A stretch of DNA of 64,000 nt from Limnoperna fortunei (Eukaryota > Mollusca > Bivalvia > Mytilida > Modiolidae). The notes under the pieces are model-generated. The model had not been told where the DNA came from and ran no database searches. It saw only the letters and a list, made by a program, of their open reading frames with translations. The stretch spans positions 46,006,980 to 46,070,979 of the forward strand of contig OX104113.1 of assembly GCA_944474755.1 (NCBI GenBank), given 5' to 3'. Both the position numbers and the translations under genes were made by a program. This document shows, piece after piece, positions 26,701-35,700 of this stretch; within the stretch, counting starts at the first letter, position 1; every line of letters starts with the position of its first letter.

Positions 26701-29700
26701 GAAAGTAGTGCCAAACGTGCAAATCCCCCTGCTATTTGGTTAGAGTTTTGACTTTAACTGCTTATAGTTTGTCGTATTTAAAGAAGTACAAAGTATTTTA
26801 AATTGTTTTCTTACCAGTTTCACAAAGTGTACCATTGTACCCAGGACAAAAGCATTCAAAATGGGATGTAGACCCTTTCCTGTTGCACGTACCATTGTTG
26901 CGACAAGGCAAACTAGCGCAAGGATCTATATCTAAAACATGTGTGTAATTATTATTAACAAATCCTTATACGCATATTTGTATCGTTTTTCTACAAAATA
27001 ATTAATAATTGCTATTTAATAACAATGCATTATGTAACTACAATCAGCCGTTTTTATTTTATTTGCCGTTTTGTGTAAGACTCGAAATTGCAATCTTAAC
27101 AGTTTTAAGACTTTTGTTTGAACACGAAACAAGCGTCCTGTTTAATTTGTTCAACTAATCAGGTAGACAAGATTTTTAATAATGACGTCACAACTTACTT
27201 GAAAAGGCCAATTACGTTTAAGTCAATTCAAAATTTGAATACAGATATAACTAGATATCAGTGAGATGGTACCCATCTCTGTGGGCCCCGCCGACCTTGA
27301 GGTCAAAGGTCATAAACCATGGTATGCGACACATCGCCTTGATATTATCTACCCACATTCCAAATATCAAAAGCCTATCTCAAAAGATAAAAAAGTTACA
27401 ACTCGGAAATGAATTTCTTATTCAGAAAGTAATAATGTGACCTTGACGTCAAAGCTCAAGGTCACATGTAAACAACCACGGTATGCGACACATCGCCTTG
27501 ATATTATCTACCTACATTCCAAATATCAAAAGCCTATCTCAAAAGATAAAAAAGTTACAGCCCGGACATGAATTTCTCATACAGAAAGCAATAATGTGAC
27601 CTTAAGGTAAAGATCAAGGTCAAAAGGTTATCAACCACGGTATACGACACATCGCCTTGATATTATCTAATAACATTCCAAATATCAAAAGCCTATCTCA
27701 AAAGATAAAAAACATTACAGCCTGGACATGAATTTGTCATACAGAAAGCAATAATGTGACTTTAAGGTCAAAGTTCAAGTTCAAAGGTTATCAACCACGG
27801 TATGCGACACATCGCCTTGATATTGTATCTACCTACATTCCAAATATCAAAAGCCTACCTCAAAAGATAAAAAAGTTACAGCCCGGACACGATTAGTTCG
27901 GACGGACGGATGCACGGACGGACTGACGGACGGACACACTAACCACTATATGGCGTCCGCCACAAAGTGGCGTGCCCTAATAAAATGGTAAAAATGTATT
28001 GCTATGATTATCAGCTTTTTGTAATATAACACCCTCTCTACCCACACACAAACTCGCACATCGACAGAGCATTCTTTTCCGCCATATGGGAACGCGCTGG
28101 CCAACTATGTACAAAATACTCATATGTACATGAAATGATAAAGAGAATGTTTCCTTATTGTCAAATTAGAGAATGAAAGAAATTAGCAACTATGACCGAT
28201 TCTATGTGGAGGTCTAGATCCATCCTCACAAGTCAGTGTTTCTGTGTCCACATGTGTCCACGAAACCCTGACAAACTTAACTAGGAAATTCCTAGAAGTC
28301 ACTATTTTGATTGGCTACATCATACCTTAATGTAGCCAATCAACAGCTCGCTTTCATTCACGACTTGAGTAGCGGATATCCCGATGCTGATTGTAAATAA
28401 ACCAAACAGATGTGTTGCATAGACCATGTGAAAATCCGTGTATTTTGTACAGTAGTGTTTATAGTTTGTTTTTACTGCGTTATTTATTAGTTGCATTCCA
28501 ACTCAAGAATGAGTAAGAATGACTTCTGCCAAACACTTGCTTCTTTCAAGCAATTTCATTGGTTGATATTTTGAAGGATTGACGTAATACGAAAATATTC
28601 TAGTCCGGGAATTTCCTAGCTAAATTTGTCAGAGTTTCGCGAACACATTGTGGACACAGAAACCCTGACTTGTGAGGATGATGATGAACTGAAATCGATT
28701 TATATGCTCATAAAATAAATCAGGTCTGGATATTTATAAATAACACTGAACATAAATTCGTGAAACTCCTCCAATGCAACTATTTCTAGTTTTTTTCACC
28801 TTGAAAACGTGTATGTGGCAAAAAGTTGAAAAATTTATCAATACACTTACCCCAGGCAATAAAAGAGAAACAGTACGAATCGCTCCTCTGCCTAAAAAAG
28901 AATACACAAACATGGCAAGGACATATTTTATCAAAATCACAGCGATCAGTTCAGTCATAGAGACGGCAATATTACTTCTGAAGGGATAACATCAACTTGG
29001 GTACAATAAACCCATGTTTCAGTAGCTTAGCAGTAGTGTCCTGTCTAGAAAATCGGAATACCGACCATCTATTGATTTATTGGATGTTTGCTTTACGTCC
29101 AGTAAGCGGGAATACCGATCTAGGATAGAACAATCGAATAGCATATCGGATACGTTATGAATATAAAATTTTGCTATCGATGTACTGAAAGTTAACAATT
29201 GCAAAGTATAAGTCATCCCGTTTGTAGTGGAGTTTAGGGTGTAGTCTTCCCAAAATATGTCAAGAAAAAGGTCTACCTAAGTGGCCGACGTAAGTGTATT
29301 GATAGTGTCTTTCATTCGCTAGGGTATACGGAACTTAGCATAACTCAGTGACAAGAATTTATATATATAAAGGTCTGACCCCGTGTCTGTTCTTTCTTCT
29401 TTAGAATCCTTAAATTAATTGTATACTGTAATAAATGCATGAAAAGCTTTATTATAGGATTAAACACTGGGTTTTAGGAAATTATCAATGTGTAAACTCC
29501 GGCGACTCACTCACAAACTAAATAATGACGTGGGTGATGTGTTTGAAGAGTGCACGATAAAGATCCCTTTTTGCGATTTCGAAAAAGTAGGTTGATTGTA
29601 GCCGCTATAAAAGGCTTAATTATACGCCCGTACCCAATTGTACAATCTTTCCCAATGGCAGTCGAATTTTGTTCCTTTTGTTCCATCCTTTTTCTCGTTG

Positions 29701-32700
29701 ATTTATTGTTTGTTTACTATTTGTCGTCCCTAAATATTGAAATACTGCTCCCTAGACTTAAAGCAACCATCCACTCAATCAACCAATGTCACGGGATTTG
29801 TAACGTAAATCTATAGATATGTCAGTAAATTCGTTCATCTGACAGCCATTCGTACGTGCGATGATTCAGGCAAAAGAACATATTGTATTTAGTTGAGTTC
29901 TTGCTGCATTCATTTATTAATAAACAAAATATGGTTTTCAACTGAACATTATTGATACAAGTATATTCCTACTGACGACATAGTATGTTTCGATACTCTG
30001 TGCTAGACGATGCCAATAGAAGTAAGCGTTGACAAGTTCTAAGCTTGATTTTTTACAGTACATTTTGTCAATTTTAATTTTAACAGTTCATCCTTCTTTT
30101 ACTGGTCACTTGAAATGACACGTGTTTACGATATGTGCATAATAGTAAGACGTTTGAACATGTATTTCTTCTATAAGTATATTGAAATTGCACAAATAAC
30201 TGAAACCAAATAATAATATTCAAAAAGTAAACGTATGTGTAGTAGAAAACATAAAATTATCTAATAGTATTTTGCATTAAAAAAGAATTAATTATTATTC
30301 CAATACGACACGTATAGAATTTACCCCGAATTATCTTCGGCACTTCCACAGAAAATATTATCTCCCTTTTGCGACTGGATAGGTGTCCATTGTAGTTCCC
30401 AATAAACAACTCCTGGACGAGAACTGTCAGAAAATGGACCGGTATGTGTCATGCCCGGTGGACAGGTAACTGATATGGCCGTCACACTAAGATATATGTA
30501 ATTACAACGTTTAGCAGTGCAAGTTGTCATGGTTATAAGTAGCAGTGCCAGATTGCATCAATATAATTATATATAACCCACATTGGTAAAAAAAAGAAGA
30601 AACGGCTGAAGGCAAAATAACAAGGACTTTACATATGTATGGAGACATTATTATTATTATATTTTATTAGATCTTTACTTGTCATTTGCGACATATTAAC
30701 AAGTTGGGATCGGAGCAAGCATTGAATGTATTTAGATAAATCTACAACTTTTATGTTTATTAATTTTCCAACCTCTTGATCTTTTCATGTGTGTAGGTGG
30801 CCGAGTAGTTCAGGTAGTTACACATCTACTATAAATCACATGGCCTGACATCACTAAGAGTTGTGAGTTCGAGCCTTACTGCGGGTATAATGAGCTCGAC
30901 TCTAACCTTAATTGATAAGAATTGCCAGCTTTCTAGCGTTAAACCCCAAACAAAGATACCGTAGATATTCAACATACTTAGCTGTAGGATTCATAGCGTT
31001 TGATGCATATATTTGTGTGCGTATACTGTTCCCGGCTAGCACGGATATGTGACTTCTTTCTTCCGGTGTAGGTTTAACAAATATTGGTTTCTGTTTACAT
31101 CCTAATGGTTTTGTTACTGTATGTACTAAGAACTGAAATAAAGTCACAGTAATTCTAGCGTTTGCCAAACAAAGTGACCTAGAAGATTGATTGATTGATT
31201 AATTAATTAGATGTTAGCTTTACGCCCAGCGAGCATTATGATAGCTATATTTAGGACGAGAACAAATAAACAAGGAATAAAATCAATTAGTAAATATATA
31301 AGGACAAATAGGCAGATAATTTTGAATGCCACCGTAAAAGAAAAAAAATATTGCGTAAGGACGGAAAGTTTTTTAGCGGCTTCAAAACGCCTACTATTAT
31401 CAAAATCTACAAAAACCGTCTTTTGCGTGCAATTAACGTGGCACGTCACCCACTATATCCAGGCCTACTCCATCTGCACCTGGGGATGCTCAGTGGGTCG
31501 AGCACATGCGACCTTCCCAGTATGGTCACAGTGTGACCTAGAAATTTAATTGCGTACAAACAAATAATAACTGGCAACAAAGAAGTAGTGTACAGTCCAT
31601 CTATTGGTCTTCAGGATTTTTTATTACATTTAGTTATAATTTTATTTGCTTTGTGAGCTGAAATCTGATTGGCTAATTCAAATGTAGATATCTATAATAT
31701 ACCATATAACGTGCGTTGGTCTCGTGATCTGTTCTTACGCCTTTAAAATTCAAATAGTTCTATGACGTCATTGATGTTTTAACGCTCAAATTGACAAGAT
31801 TTGCTGTTAAAATTAAATTATAATAAATATTTCAAATTTCTGAACAGGTTATACTCAATAACATGGTTTGGGTCTTTTTACACCATTCATAGCGGTTTAT
31901 GAGGCGTAAACACATCCAAACAATCTATTAAGCTGTTCAAAAATTTGAAGTGTTTGTCAAAAAGTTTTTGATATTAGTTATAGCAAAGTATTTTATTTAT
32001 TGACCTTAAAGGTCTTTTGGTTGATATAATTAAGTTGATTACCTGAACCGGAACAGTTGACATCGGTGTACTTGTATTGTACGATGAATTTCCAATAGTA
32101 ATGGGCGATTTTGCAAAGTCTTCTATAGTCAGGGCTAAAGCATACCAGCCATTAGCGACGTAGTTTACAACATCGGCGTTAAACTTCAAGGTGCAGGTTT
32201 CCTGTGATAATTGAAAAGAAAATAAAACATATTAATGACATAATGATAAACTTGTAATAGAATAAAAACATGCGCGCTATGTAGGGCAAGGACAAATAAT
32301 AGAGATTCATATGCATGCGGGAAAAACCAGAAAATACAGTATTCCTCAACACAAAACTCTCTGTGCCTGGAGTTTGGCGTATTCTGAAGTACAACATTAT
32401 ACACAAAAAAGTTGTTCCGTCGAATAGATTACAAGTTCACCGCTAAATGATATAGTTAAGCTATATTCAGGACTATTGCCATTGAAAACGTATTGAGTGG
32501 TTATGAAAAACTATAAACCTTTAGTAGTGCATCGTCTACAATAAAAAAGTATTGAGTAAACGGGTAGTTATGAAGAACTTAATCTTTTGTGGAGCACCTA
32601 CAATTAATCAAAATCTATAAGATATGCCATTACAAGGAAAGTAGTACTCTCAAAACACGTTAACTACTACGGTCCATGGTCAGGCTTTTCTTATTATAAC

Positions 32701-35700
32701 CTGATAACAACTCAACAGAAGGGCTTTCTCCGTTTGTCAGCTGTAAACAATGCCATTTAAGCTAAGCAGATCTGAGGGTTAAACACCGAAAATCCTCGAA
32801 TAAAATTTGTCATTGTCCAAGTATAGACAAGTCCAGGTATGGAAAGATTACCAAACAGGACTATAAAATCCTTGTCGTAACTGTTCGTGCTTTTGTTGTT
32901 TGTAGCATATATGTTTTTTCTTCTACTTCTGTTTTTCACAAAGAGATTTACGAGTGATTTATCGGTATATACAAGTAAGTAGCTACTATTTTCGTTCATA
33001 TAGGTAATTCCGTTATTAGTGGCTTCTGGCGCTTTTTTGCTTACATTACCAACTTGAAAGTGGCATTAAACACTGTTCAACAAACAAATCTACACTGTGG
33101 TTCGCGGTTAGAGCCTTACTGCGGGTAGCGTATGCTCGACGTCAACATTGCCAATTTTCTGGTCGCTGTTTGGAGGTTTTCCCGGGGTACTTCGGCTCCC
33201 TTTCTCAGTACAAAAGCTGAACGTTATGATATAGCTGAAACATTGCCAAATGTGCCGTTTAACAAATATGCTGTAATGCATTGACATGATAGAACTCAGA
33301 TAGGAATTTACATTTCCTCCTTTTTATGTTCATAGGATTATGAATTTGCAAAGATGAACACGTTCACGTGTTACCAATGAACTTACCTCAACTAATACAG
33401 CGTTTGGAAGCGTGTGGCAAATACTGTCACACTCTTTATTTTCCGCCCAGCGACATTTCACTGTGTCACCGTCAGGATCTACCATTGGTATCTGAAGCTC
33501 ATGCTCACAGTTGAATTGCAATCTAATTGTAAACAGTTATTTAGTCAAATCAATCAGTAGACTCTTGTTGTTATATTGCTTGTCAATTAATAAATTTAAT
33601 GTTATCCCGATTTAAAATTTAAGAAAACCATTTTACTATCCGAACATGAGAATTTAATTTAAATAATATAATAATAGTTCAAATTATCGGAATGTGCACG
33701 AATTAAAATGGTCTTTCCTACGCGCTGCTATACATTAAAACAGATGCAACAATACTTTATATTAGTACTAATTTTTTAAACATGATGTCAGACCTTGGTA
33801 AACTATATAAAATAAATACATTGATACTCTATTGGCGTGTTTTGTGCCATTTCATTAGATTAAAATCTGTCCATGAAATAACACAAGCACGAACTTACGA
33901 AAATTCAGTGCGAAAGGAGGAAACATGAAATGACAAACATAACCAATGAAAATGAAAAATTCAACGCGAAATGACAAAAGATGAAACTATTAAATTGCTC
34001 ATTATTTGGTTGTTACAACGTATAGGTAGATACAATTTTTAAATATATCGTGTACAATTTTCTATAATTATTAGAATGTATCGATAGCTTTAAAACGATA
34101 ATAATTTATAATACATATATTAAAAATAGTCAATGGTCATCATTTTAAAAGGTTTAGTGATATGTGTGAATCAAGTTTAAATATTACAAGTCCATGGAAG
34201 TTCATATAAATATTTCTAGAGATTCAGTACGTCTCCAATCATGTTTGTTTCTGGATTTATACATTAAAACTGGCAAACTTTGTGAACTAAAGTTTTGATT
34301 GGATTACACCTTAGCAATTTTTTTCAGCTATATTATGGCATCCAGTTTTTATTGTTGGAGGAAACCGCGCGCAGTGGGACTCTAACACGCAATCTCAGTG
34401 TTGACAGACCTTGATCAATAGTAGTCGAACTACCTTAACCACTTGCCCACTGAGGCCCTACCAATAGGTGGAGACAAAACAACAATTCTATTTTTAAGCC
34501 CGTATTTTTGACCAGACAAAACAGGGATATATTTTAAACTCTCGATTGTCCATAACATTAAAAGTTGGTAATATAATTAAAATATTTAAATGTAAACTTA
34601 CATTTATACATTTCTTAGTATGATTGGGAAGCGAGTTTTGCCAATAAATATATTGTCTAACAAAATTTTTATGCCAAGTTTAAGGCGCAACAATAACCAT
34701 TTCAATTCAGACGTTAAAATGCAATTTAAGCATTTGGATGATCGAGACTAATCTCGAATTTGACTGCATTAGAAGATGATATGGCTAAGTATGTCAATTT
34801 ATGTTTGACGATTTCATAATATGCAGATCTTACATGTATAACGGTTTACTGGCTGTCAATGGACTGGAATTGGGAAGACCCGTATCACTTCGTTCTTCTA
34901 GGTCGACTGTAGTTTGAAGATTCCAGCGACCATTATAATCAGAAAATTTTACGCTGAGAGTCATCCACATGGCTCCAACATAGCTAGAAATATAAATGTA
35001 AGTAATTAAACCAATATTATATAAAAATATTTGGTCGATGATGGATGTATAAGCTCGAGGCAACGCCGAGGGCTTATACAGTTATCTGAGGCCCAATACC
35101 GCTTCCTTAGGACATAATGCATGTCCAATATGAAACCGCTCATTTAATGACACTTTCATTAACCAGTAGAGTAAATTTTATTATTACATAATGTGTTTTT
35201 AAAATGATTCTATTGGTCAAGACCATACAAAACTCCGACCGTTTATTCTGATATTGTTTGATTAAACCCAATATTGACTACCTTTTTCGATCACGCTGTT
35301 GTCATGTGGCTTTATTCTGATATTGTTTGATTAAAATCAATATTGACTACTTCTTTCTATCACATTGCTGTCACGTGGTTTTATTTTTGAGTTTTGATGG
35401 ATTTTGGTTTTGTTTTTGGTTTTTTTTGGTTATATTTATAATAAACTAAAAACTACTTTTTTTACTTTTAACATTAAAAAGAGGAGACTATAACGGTAAA
35501 TACGTTAATGAGACAAAATAATATCAATGCAATTACATAAATTTCAGACCAAAAATATTGATTTTATTGCAAATGTCAATGAGACAACAAATAATTCCTT
35601 TGTCTGATTATAATGTAATAAAACAATAAACTCTTTTGTATCGGTCGATATAAGTTTTAATAGACTAAAAAATTAATATTAACCTCCGCCTTTGGCGTCG

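Larger units (their letters stand above)
24940..28225. repeat. Gene A duplicated block, copy 1 (EGF domains 1-2)
   Basis: Matches 21840-24840 in order; it additionally contains tandem-monomer element 2 (27250-27985) and lacks one of the two hairpins of the other copy. It ends where a terminal-inverted-repeat element begins (28224). Confidence 0.85.

Noticed and set aside
31207..31549. Overlapping frames of 80-112 codons on both strands
   Set aside because: All lie in a SINE-2 copy.
32757..32999. Minus-strand 80-codon frame between gene A exons 4 and 5
   Set aside because: No counterpart in gene B, exons 4 and 5 already join in phase, and no splice sites fit.
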